The position numbers and the translations under genes were made by a program. A stretch of DNA of 64,000 nucleotides from Mangifera indica. Taxonomy: Eukaryota > Streptophyta > Magnoliopsida > Sapindales > Anacardiaceae. Below the pieces are notes generated by a model. It saw only the letters and a program-made list of their open reading frames with translations. It was not told where the DNA came from and searched no databases. The DNA lies in the NCBI RefSeq assembly GCF_011075055.1, contig NC_058140.1, forward strand, positions 20,833,945 to 20,897,944. The letters run 5' to 3'. Numbering within the stretch: the first letter of the stretch is position 1; each line of letters opens with the position of its first letter. Below are positions 1 to 10,300 of this stretch, in pieces.

Positions 1-6
1 TGATGA

Positions 7-132
7 TGGCGTGGTGAAGGATGGCTTGTCCTTATCAATGGAGAAATAAACGTGTTCAAGTCATCTGTGGAAGCAGTTGGATTGGCTTTAACAAAGAGAA
101 AGAAGAAAACTTTTATAATTTCTTATAACTAA
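7..132 (+). CDS. Possible last exon of a gene cut by the left edge
   Basis: An open frame runs from the left edge to a TAA at 130-132. It reads as a compact hydrophobic stretch (WLVLINGEINVF) followed by a basic stretch (LTKRKKK), which looks more like a protein C-terminus than random AT-rich sequence. The frame is closed by a TGA at 4-6, so a splice acceptor would have to lie between 7 and about 25. I do not recognise the family, and the rest of the gene would be outside the window. Low confidence. Confidence 0.25.
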   Translation, partial: WRGEGWLVLINGEINVFKSSVEAVGLALTKRKKKTFIISYN

Positions 133-1225
133 ATCTATAATTGTTAGGTGTTGTGATCTATTTCACCCAAAAAGTTAGTTGCGGGGCTTTCTCCATATTT
201 ATTATAGAGTTTTCTCTTGCACTTATATTCTTTGATGTGAGATAACTATACAATTTTTTCATAATCAGTTATATAAAAAATTTACATTTTCAATTATTAG
301 TTCGGCACTTTTCACAATCTATCATCTGCAAATATTACTATAGGTCTATGATAACTGTTATCTTAAGAGGATGCATCAAGCCCTCTGAGAAAAGCTGGGT
401 AGTTTTTGGATATGAATGACCTGGACGTTTGGTTACCATTGCTCAATTATGAAGCTAGCCCAAATACGGTTGATTTGATTGATTTGAAGTAGGGTTATCT
501 TGAGGGACCTCTCTGTCTCTGTCAATCGTCAATAAATATTCATTTGGATAACTACTTACGTTCTATATGCGTTTTACTTTTTACTGGTCAATTTGTTGAT
601 AATGAAACTCCAATGCAAAGATGTTTCTAGCTTCCGATTTGGTCAAAAAGTTAGTGTTAATTTAAAATAAATTTGAGTTATGATGATAATACTAATATGA
701 TAATCAAAACCATTTAATTTAACCCTTAAATTGCGATTTGATGTGACTTATCTGACTATACCCAGCCCAGTCAATTTATGATTCAGTTATACCATTTTTA
801 CCCTTTTGTCAACTTCTGGTCTTGTAGACTTCGACTTGTTTTGATCTACCAATGATATACACTTTTTCATGGCAACAAGTGGCGTGGCTTGGCTTGGCTT
901 GGGGATTCCACTTTCGTGGGCTCCTGTTCAACACCCAAGCATATCCCTTGCCTTCATTTTACATCAATCTCTCTCCTTTTCATGCACCACATCTTTTTAA
1001 GCAGTTTCTTAATCTGACTTCAATCGCAACACCATTTTTTACAGCTCAAGTTCAAGCCTTTAAAGCACAGGGAACCCAAAGTTCCCAACTTTTATAACTG
1101 CATAGTGGCCCTGTTCTTTACTTGTTGTAATGAACTTTTGATTTATATATACATATCATCAAAGCAACAAATTATTGCAAACCCATCTTGCAAAATCTCT
1201 TATTTCACCCAAAAATCAAATCTTG
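133..1225. other. Spacer and presumed kinase promoter
   Basis: No supported gene. The sequence is AT-rich, and the open frame at 852-1097 has no family signature. The last hundred bases hold a TATA-like run and the short kinase leader. Confidence 0.5.
1144..1151 (+). promoter_or_regulatory. TATA-box candidate for the kinase gene
   Basis: TATATATA lies about 75 bases before the kinase ATG at 1226, a spacing that would allow a short leader. Assigned on position and sequence only. Confidence 0.3.
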
Positions 1226-2653
1226 ATGGGGTACCTTTCTTGCAAAGCTGACTCAGCTATCTCTGTGATCTCTACAAAGGCTGTGGCATCACAGCAAACT
1301 CAATCCTCAAAAACTAGTCAAAAGCAAGAGAAGCCTATCAAGATCCAGCAGTTTGATTACAGTGACCTTGAAGCGGCCACCAATGGTTTTTCTGACCAAA
1401 GACTTCTGGGTAAAGGTAGCCATGGCTGTGTCTACAAGGCAGTTCTACGTGGTCGTCAGGTTGCTATAAAGAAACCCTCTAAGAATCAAGAGATCAGCCT
1501 TGAAGTTGATAATGAGATTGAAATCTTGTCCAAGATTCATAGCCCTCGATTGGTGAATCTCTTAGGCTTTTCTAATGACTCTAAAGATCGTCTACTGGTT
1601 GTTGAGTTTATGTCTAATGGTACTTTATATGATGTTCTTCATTCTAATAACAGGCCATTGAATTGGGGTAGAAGAATAAGGTTGGCTTTACAAGTTGCTA
1701 AAGCTATTGAAATACTTCATTCAGAAAAGCCTCCAATTATTCATAGAGATATTAAATCAGCAAATGTGTTGATTGATAGGAATTTCAATGCTAGATTAGG
1801 TGATTTTGGGCTGGCTTTAAGGTGTGGTGTTGATAATTATAGGCTTAGATCAACTCCACCTGCTGGGACTATTGGATATCTAGATCCATGTTATGTGACC
1901 CCTGATAGTTTGAGTACAAAAACAGATGTGTTCAGTTTTGGAATTTTGCTGCTGGAGATTATTAGTGGAAGAAAAGCTATTGATGTTGGTTTTTCACCAC
2001 CATCCATAGTGGATTGGGCGACTCCATTGATAAAGAAAGGGAAGATGGTTGCTGTTTTCGACCCACGGATTCCGCCTCCTAAGGATCCTATTGTTAGGAA
2101 ACAGTTAGCTGTGATTGCAGCCAGGTGTGTGAGGTCCTGTAGGGAAAGGAGACCTACAATGAAAGAGGTTGTTGGCTGGTTAACTGGGTTGAGTAAATTG
2201 GTTCCTCTGCATTCATGGAATGGGTTCAACAATCCATGTTTGATGGTAGAGACCATGGGGCGTCCGGTTGAAGTAAGAAAGACCCCACAAGAAGATATTG
2301 GAGGTGCACGTGAGAGTTTGGATATGGTAGAAGCTAAATTCAATAGGATGGCAATGAGAGACTCAAGGAGAGTCTATTCAGACTTGGGTTTGAGGAGCAA
2401 TTTGATGGAACTCATGGTTGGTACTGATGAGCAGGAATTTCAAGAAGGGGCTGATGGTGTTGAGCCAAATACGAAGTCTGCAAAAAGGGTTTCTAGTTCA
2501 AGATTTGGTAGTGGAAGATACATTAACAAAGGCAGAGCTAAAGCTCAGACTCAAGTTAATGACAAAGGTGGCTTTTCCAGCTTCAGGAGAAACTTATCTT
2601 TTGGGGATGGTTCAGAATTGTTTTTAAGAAGAGCTGACAAAAAAACTCAGTAG
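1226..2653 (+). CDS. Receptor-like cytoplasmic kinase (At3g51990-like)
   Basis: Intronless gene for a 475-residue serine/threonine kinase with no signal peptide or membrane segment. The start is the ATG at 1226; the frame is open further upstream but only from non-ATG codons. Kinase landmarks are complete: glycine loop GKGSHG at residues 62-67, ATP lysine K82 in VAIK, catalytic loop HRD at 173-175, DFG at 193-195, then GTIGYLDP in the activation segment and DVFSFG. The protein begins MGYLSCKA, so Gly2 and Cys6 fit N-myristoylation plus palmitoylation, which would tether it to the plasma membrane (inference). The roughly 150-residue tail after the kinase domain is basic, serine-rich and without a recognised domain. 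It matches, from memory, the Arabidopsis At3g51990/At1g28390 group. Substrate and pathway are not known to me. Confidence 0.9.
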   Translation: MGYLSCKADSAISVISTKAVASQQTQSSKTSQKQEKPIKIQQFDYSDLEAATNGFSDQRLLGKGSHGCVYKAVLRGRQVAIKKPSKNQEISLEVDNEIEILSKIHSPRLVNLLGFSNDSKDRLLVVEFMSNGTLYDVLHSNNRPLNWGRRIRLALQVAKAIEILHSEKPPIIHRDIKSANVLIDRNFNARLGDFGLALRCGVDNYRLRSTPPAGTIGYLDPCYVTPDSLSTKTDVFSFGILLLEIISGRKAIDVGFSPPSIVDWATPLIKKGKMVAVFDPRIPPPKDPIVRKQLAVIAARCVRSCRERRPTMKEVVGWLTGLSKLVPLHSWNGFNNPCLMVETMGRPVEVRKTPQEDIGGARESLDMVEAKFNRMAMRDSRRVYSDLGLRSNLMELMVGTDEQEFQEGADGVEPNTKSAKRVSSSRFGSGRYINKGRAKAQTQVNDKGGFSSFRRNLSFGDGSELFLRRADKKTQ

Positions 2654-3575
2654 TATTGCTGCAAACATTTGATTCATGGTATCAAGTTTCTCTGTGCATT
2701 TTCTACTGTTTGTCTTTTTTTTTTTTTTTTATCCAGTGTTCTTTCGATTGTTAATGTATTGTCAATTTTAACATAGATATAGATCCCGTTGGACATTGCT
2801 CATGTCCTCTAAAGTTGTTAATTAACTTATGTATGATAAAAAAAGTCTGTTCTTATATACATAAAGCTGATTCAAAATCCATCAGCCGAGTGGTAATCCA
2901 ATTCTTGTTCTTAAACTGATTCCGTATTGTTTTTGTATCAATCATTCAGTGTTAAGAACTTGAAGAATATTTTGCTAGATTAACACCTGCTATGCACACT
3001 TCCAAACAAGTTAACAAGTTGTCTAGGTTTTCTCTAGGGGTGGAAACAAGCCAAAACTCAGCTCAGATCGAATTCACCCCTAGTTTTCACTTGGACCTGT
3101 TCAACTAAATTTATTATTTTGTTATCAGGATAACAAATATCCTGCATTTCCTATCTCTATGTTTGTATTTAGCCACATGTGGGCATGTTATTGAGGATAT
3201 AGTTTTCAGAAATTGTGGAGCAGATGAATGAATAATCTTATCTCATGAATAATAGTCCAAATTGACGAGAAAAACAAAGGGCAATACAAATTTTCATATT
3301 TTATTCCTCAGGCTGGCTTCAAATTTGTCCATTATCTGTATGTTTTCTTGTTGCAAAGGATCAATGCGGATCCTCAACCCATTGTTCTGCAATCTCATGA
3401 ATAATGGGAAGTGCTACTTTACTTCAATCACACGCCTGTGGACCAGGAAATTCAGTCACAAAGTCACGTAACCATGTTCTACTTGTCTTAGTGAAAAGGA
3501 AATGCTAAGGTGGTTGTTATATTCAATTGTGAAAGAATAGATCAAGGGATTTCTTCCACTTTGGATCTGTTATAT
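2654..3575. other. Spacer after the kinase gene
   Basis: Holds the kinase 3' UTR with a poly-T run near 2718-2732 and a 48-bp hAT-like micro-element at 3035-3082. The open frame at 3262-3471 has no family signature. Confidence 0.5.
3035..3082. mobile_element. 48-bp hAT-like micro-element
   Basis: The segment starts TAGGGGTG and ends CACCCCTA, an exact 8-bp terminal inverted repeat of the kind typical of hAT elements. It is flanked by GTTTTCTC (3027-3034) and GTTTTCAC (3083-3090), a 7 of 8 match with the 8-bp target duplication of that superfamily. The interior is 32 bases and cannot code. It is either an extreme deletion derivative or a miniature element. Confidence 0.6.
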
Positions 3576-4261
3576 GGTCAAATGACTATTTCCCACCCAA
3601 GGTTTCATACAAACTCAATTTCTCACTTGCTAACTATCGAAAATCCAAGTACTCACTAGTCTGTTAAATTTCACTGTTATTGTTAAGGGTGAAATTGTCA
3701 TTTATTAAAATATTTAAAAAAACTAAACGTTTATGATATCCCCCCCTCCTAAAGTTTAAAAATCTAACAAATTTTCTCTCACTTAATGTTTCAAAAATAA
3801 ACATTTTCTTCGAGGGTTTTTCCAACCACTATTGTCGATGACCGAAGAAGGTGATGGTTGTATTCTCCCTCACTTTAGACAAAGACGTGATTCATCTTTA
3901 TCTAAGATGAAACATCTTTGTCTTCAACTTTCATTAATCGAGATTGGCCAAGAATGGAACATGGATTGATAGAAAAACAGGGAAGGAAAGAGAACGTCAC
4001 CATCTTTGGTTGCTGGCAATGTGCTAGAGAAACTCTAGTGGGGGGAAATGCAAGTTTTTCAAACTTTAAGTGGGAAAAATTTGTTAGTTTTTAAATCTGA
4101 GGGACAAAAAAATGTGATAAATTTTTTGTTTTTTTAATATTTCAATAAATAACAATTTTACCCTTGACAATAATAGATGAGTAGATATTTGAGTTTTTGA
4201 TAGTTAACGAATAGAAAGTTAAGTTTGCATCAAACCTTGCGTGGAAAATAGTCATTTGGCC
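3576..4261. mobile_element. Non-autonomous Mutator-like element, copy 1
   Basis: The left end reads GGTCAAATGACTATTTCCCA and the right end, reverse-complemented, starts GGCCAAATGACTATTTTCCA. The inverted ends continue, diverging, for roughly 100 bp. Copy 2 at 21602-22301 has the same ends and overall plan. The flanks share a degraded 9-bp duplication (CTGTTATAT versus TTCTTATAC, 6 of 9), consistent with an older insertion. The interior has no transposase frame. Confidence 0.75.
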
Positions 4262-7200
4262 TTCTTATACTAAGATATTGTCTTGTCTGTTTTGAACACA
4301 CAATTAGTTACGATTTTTTACTTTTAAGTTTTATAACTTAAAACATATCTTGACAGTTTAGAGACTTACAAATTATTTAATCAAATTTTTTTATTATTCT
4401 CAAGTGATATGGAACCCCTATATATACTTAATATATATTATGTGTTTTATCAGTATGAAATTTGTTAACTAATGTTACATATTGTATCTCAACTACGGTG
4501 ACCTGTTACAGAATCTAGTGGCATATGGAGAGCTTTTGTTATTTTAAATATAAACCATGCGGCATGGCGACAGCTTTGTTGTTATGAGGTTGGTGACCAA
4601 TAAAACTTCTGTTACGTAGCCGGTGAGATAATTATGCTTGGTTAAACAAATTGTAAATCACCATAATTGCTGTTGGTGGTATTTATATAATTAGCTAATA
4701 TTTCATCCCCTATAATAGATCATAATATCTCTCTGCCTGCTTTCTCTCCCTCTCTCTCTCTTTCTCAACGTAAAATTATCTTTTCATCCTAAAAGCATTT
4801 AGATTCAAATTAAATTGAATTTGAATATAAATTAATTCAAATTCAATTCAAATATATAATAATCAACAAAGTTGTCAATGAGATTAATAATGTTATCGGT
4901 AATATAAATAGTATCGATAGTAAAATAAATAATGTTACCAATAAAATAAGTAATATTTGTCAAAGAAAAATTCAAACCAAACTATCTAGTTGAAGCTTCA
5001 AATCTTATGGAGCTAGCTAAGTCCAACCGACTTGATTTAGTTCCAGACTAACTCAAAAAGAAAAAGCATTTGATACCCTTTTAGATTGACTGCTTTGACA
5101 ATGTCTACTATGGATGATAATGGCACTTTGAACCTTTTCTCCTGTAATTTTCCAAGCGAAATTAGGTAAAACCCTTTTGGGAATAATGTTGTTGTGTGAT
5201 CTTTCCAATACAATAAACCCTTTAGACCAAACCCAGATGGCAGAAAACTTGTTTGAACCTTCGTTAAGCTTTCTGTGTTCTTCTTGATTTAATTGCCATT
5301 TGGACTGCAGTCTGCAAATGGCTAGATAGAATTATCGTTGCTGCCAAAAACTCCAATTACAAAAGACAAAATTGGTATCAATTTACCAAATCAAGAAGAA
5401 GCTGGCTCAAGAATTTGCTTCATACTTGAAAATAAGCAGAAAAGAGAAGGATGTCTGTAGTTGGCAGCAACAAGCAGGAAAAAATATATTCTCTTTTTCG
5501 CAAATTTCAAGGCTTTTCTAAATCTCAAATTATCTCCATTTGTCTCTTTCTTTATAAATATCCGTGTACCTCTTTAGAAATGGTCAGGGCTATTATTCCA
5601 TTCAAACAATTTGATCATGAATTAAAATTTCAGTTCAATATTAAGATAAAAATCAACTCATTTATTTATTTAATAATATTATTAATTAATTAATTAATTT
5701 TTTAAATAATATTATTCAGTATTCATTTCATCAATTATAATTATTAATATCTTTTAATATAAGATATATATTATAAAATATAATACTATATAAATGAAAA
5801 GTGAAAAATGATACTCACCCATCAATAACTATTTGATGATATTATATACAATGCCAATCAGAATATTACAAATTTACTCTAAGTTCAAACCAATCATCAG
5901 TTCAATTAGATCCAAATCTACTCACAGACGGCCATGTGTTATAATTGAATATATTTTTCTAGGAAACACAAACAAACACATCCATCAATCAAGGTAGACA
6001 TTGCAATTAATTAGAATTACGAGAAGAAGAGCCTTTCACTTTTGAAAAAGGAGTTTGGTAGCATCATGTGGTAGAAAAATGAGCTGGGTACTAATTTTAC
6101 CCACCTAGGTAAAAATGTCAAACTCATTTGGTAGACAGCACTGTCTACAAAGAGCATTTCTGTTCTTATTATTTTGGCCCTCTTAATTGAAATGAATCAT
6201 TTTTCAAAGATTTAATATCTTGTTCCTGCATCTGCCCAATAGTTGACATCCATACACTACAGTTTTTTACTATCAATAATACAATATTTCATGTATGCAT
6301 TGTTAGTTCCGTAGGTGTGATATTGATAGTTGAAAGCATTCCATTCACAAGACATGCACAATAAAACCAACCAAGAGGGCAATATTATTGAAGGGGAATT
6401 AAACTATCCTTACACAAATTGATCGGAAACAAAAATTATCTCCCTACGAGTTTAAGATAGAACAAAACCGATAACCTTAAACCATAACATGGGCATAAAG
6501 AAAACTGATCCTCGAGAAATCAGTATTAGAGGTGTGAGTTTTTAATTATCAATAATATTTAATATACAAATAATTAAATATTAATAAATATAAACAAATT
6601 GACATATCATCATAATGACATCTTAGTCAATATCCACGTTTGCACTACCCATACTCAATAAGAGAGTAATCAAACCCCCCAAACTTAGAACTTTAACCAT
6701 ATGGATAAATGACAATTACTCTGTGGATTCAAACCCTAACAGATAAAACAGAGTTTTTGGGACTCAAACTGGACCTTGACCTGATCAAAAGATCAATCCA
6801 TGGGTCAATTGATTCGACCAATGGAATAGACTGACAACTTCAACATAATTAATCATTGGATAAGCAAAATGAAAGAGGAAAAAGTAAACAATATTGTTAT
6901 TAAACCTTTGAGAGTTGCTAGAAGAATCACATGGGTGGTAAAATTGTTGGCCACACAGAAATAAACAAACAAGGTGACAGAAATTCAGATTCCAGACCAT
7001 CTAAACACTAGTAGAATTGAGGCCCTAAAAATATTAAGAGCAAAAAAAAAAAAAAAAATTATAAAACTAAAGAAAACAGACTCTATTTGCTCAAAACTAC
7101 TACAAAAATATCAACTGAGTAACAAAATCAATGGCCATGTTCATTGATGTACTAAAAAAACTACCTTGACTACTGACCTTCCAAATCCATAATTTGATGT

Positions 7201-7347
7201 GAAACCCAGTCAATATCTTGCCAACTGAGGGAGCAGTTCTTGTGTACATCCAAAAGAAAGAGCAGAGCCCCGTACAGATCACCAAATATGTGAAAAAGAA
7301 AATGCAAACCAGGGGCTAATTCCTTGAGGATTCAGTTCTGTCCCTTC
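4262..7347. other. AT-rich spacer and SEC31 3' flank
   Basis: No supported gene. It contains a pyrimidine-rich CT tract at about 4733-4767, degenerate sequence rich in AATTCAAATTGAATTTGAAT words at 4800-4900, and the SEC31 3' UTR near 7100-7347. Open frames at 5451-5693 and 6785-7000 have no family signature. Confidence 0.5.
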
Positions 7348-10300
7348 TTAATTTGGTCGAACATTCTGCCTTGTCTTGATCATTCGTTTTAGTGTGGCTA
7401 GCCAGAAATTGCACTCATCCCATTCGCTTGTGGTGAGAAGTACCTGTACCACACAGATTGGAGAATTAAATAATCAGTTAAGCTACCAACACAGGCATGA
7501 AATCACCAACAAAAAAATAAGTAATCTTGAACTTGCCGTTTTTACCTGGATTTGTAGGGCTGTACCAAAATCATTCTTGTCCAAAGCTTGGCAGAGCTGA
7601 ACAAGCTTATCGGCAGCATTTTTAGAGATGTCCCCGCTGTTAAGTTTGGCAAACAAGGCACCTATCTTCTTTGAATTATCTTCTATTTCACGCTTTTTAG
7701 CTGGATTAGCACGGGCACCTCCCAGTGCTTCTGATGTCTCGTGATAAAGTCTTGTCAATGTCACGATAACAGGTTTTTGATGAGCTGTAGAAAATATGCA
7801 AAATCAACACAAGTTAATAAGATGAAGCAAATCAAGATTAATTAGAGAATATGGAGAGCTACATAACAAAGCAGAGGCATTATTTCTCATATATAAGTAA
7901 ACAAATAGAAATATTCTTTAAACCTATAAAAGACCAGAATCAAGACTTCCATTGACTCTAAAAGTGAGTTATGTCACCCCAAGTAGTGTAACATGAACCA
8001 AATCAAGAGAAGGCAACAAGATACTTCTTTTAGTTTGTTGTGACAAGTATATAAACATCTTTGGAATGAAGAGGCAGAAACAAACATGCCTACAGACACA
8101 ATCAATAGTATATAATGCCTTTAAGGTGCCCCAGAGTTGATTAAATTTGATAAAATTTCAAGTGCCACCTCAAGAACATGTTTATATGGCAGAAACTTTG
8201 GAAAAATCATCAGGACCACTAGATTTGAACTTCACACGCCTTTAATAAAGAAAATTACCAGGCACATTTGATGTATCAGCAGTCTGTATTGTTGGTGGTG
8301 GTGCAGCAGGTGCAACAGCTGGTTGTACAGGTGCTGCCTGAGGACTAGTTGGTTGCATTGATCCCATCCCAGGTCTTTGAACAACCCCTGAACCAGTCAT
8401 GGGCATAAATCCCATTGGTGCAGTTGTGGGTGCTACAACCTTTGGCATTTTAGGGCCGGGAACAGATCCCAAATGTGATGGCCCGTGTGCATCTGGCCCA
8501 GGAGGTACAGGATTATAACCCTGGTTAGAAGTTCCCTGAAAAAATTCATGCAAAGAGTTTCTTCAGTATACCAGTAAGAAAACCATATATACCACAAAAG
8601 CCACTCAATTCTTAAGCAGATATACTGACTGGATACAAATGAGAACCCAAAGTTGGTTGCTGATATTGATCTGCGTTTCTCAGCACAGGAGGAGTTGAAG
8701 GAATGAAGGGTCTCATAGACGGCTCTGTGGTAGCAGGAGGTGCAAAATTTGGCTACATGGAAATGAATATATACTTGATTAATCATAGAAAAAGATTCCA
8801 AAGAATATGTTTACTTTCAGTGACAAGGTATATCTTACAAAACAAATCTGCGAAATGACAGTACACCATAAGCAAATACTATACTTCAATGCCACAATTT
8901 TTCCAGACAAGTAACAAGAAAACATATTTTGTTGAATCGTGATTAATATAGAGATGAAAAGAAATAAGTCAAGTAATTCAGAGTACCTGAGTTGCGGGAG
9001 ATGGTATAAATAAGTTAGGTTGTTGTACAGGCTGATACCCTGCAGAAGCTCCAAATCCTCTTCCGTTCCCATAAGGAGCCAATGGTGGTTGATAATTGTC
9101 ACCATACACACTACCGGGAACTGACTGATGCAATTGAGCAGGTGCCGGTTCCTAAGCAATCCTCAAGAAAAGAAAGTGTAATTCAGACCAAGACAGCACA
9201 AAACCAAACCTGAACTGTAACAAGAACAATTTCTAGAAATAAACAGTAGATATAATCACCTGATAATATTGATGAGAGGAGTCAACCATGCCGAATTTGG
9301 ATTGATTAACACCATGCAATAATCTATTTTGTAGTTGAGAGTTCTCATAAGCCACAGCAGAATTTTGTAGTTGAGAGTTCTCATAAGCCACAGCAGCAGC
9401 TTCTTTCTCTGTAGCAATGAATCAGACAAAGTCATCAGCTAGTATTAAATACTACAAGTAGCAAGATATATGTGTGTGGGCTATAGACCTATAATAACCG
9501 TGTTCCATTTAAATCATCACATGGAACTACCTGAAACCAGCAATGACAGTAATATGGACTCATCAACTCAAGAAATATATGTAATTGTCATTTTGTGAAA
9601 CACAATTGGAAAATTAGTAACACAGACTGATAAAATAATAGGAAAGTTGATGCCAAAATTACACATACATTATGTATATATTTGAGCAGGAATGCAAACC
9701 CAAAAGGGCACCAGATTTATTCCGTTTAGGTTTGGAAAAGGATACACCATGCTATCAGCATTTTTTCCAGAAATCTGGCTAGGAAATATTTTTGCTATTA
9801 CAGAAAAGTCTGAACATATTTGATATCCAATTTTCAATAGAAAGAAAGTATTGTCAAAAAGGAAGAGCTAGAAATTCCAATTAGAAGAAATTTAAATAAT
9901 ATTTCCCAATAAACAATGTCCATTAGTACCAAAAACGAGATAACCCCAGAAGCACATACCAGGTCCATTAGTACCAAAAATGAGATAACCTCAGAAGCAC
10001 ATACCAGGTTCAATAGAACGAGCAATACGGTCTCTTAAGACTGTAAGCTCAGGTGACAATTCCTCTGATCCCAAAAGTTTCAAGTACTCCATTGCAGTTG
10101 TTAGAAGCCCTTGACTAGCTAAAATTTCAGCATATTTCTCAACAAGCCTGCACAGTGATGCACTAAATCTCTTCTGACCAGTAGCCAAAGCTAAAACAAT
10201 AGTCTTCTCCATCAAGTCCTAACCAAAAAAAAAATCTCAAATATGAAAGCTATCTAGACAAAAGATGTGTTAGATATTCTACTAAAGGAAGTGCACCTAC

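Noticed and set aside
852..1097. 81-codon open frame before the kinase gene
   Set aside because: No family signature, and it lies in the presumed promoter; composition follows the surrounding AT-rich sequence.
1891..2343. 150-codon minus-strand frame
   Set aside because: Shadow of the kinase coding sequence on the opposite strand.
5451..5693. 80-codon open frame in the spacer
   Set aside because: No recognisable domain, ends in AT-rich low complexity, and shows no splice or promoter support.
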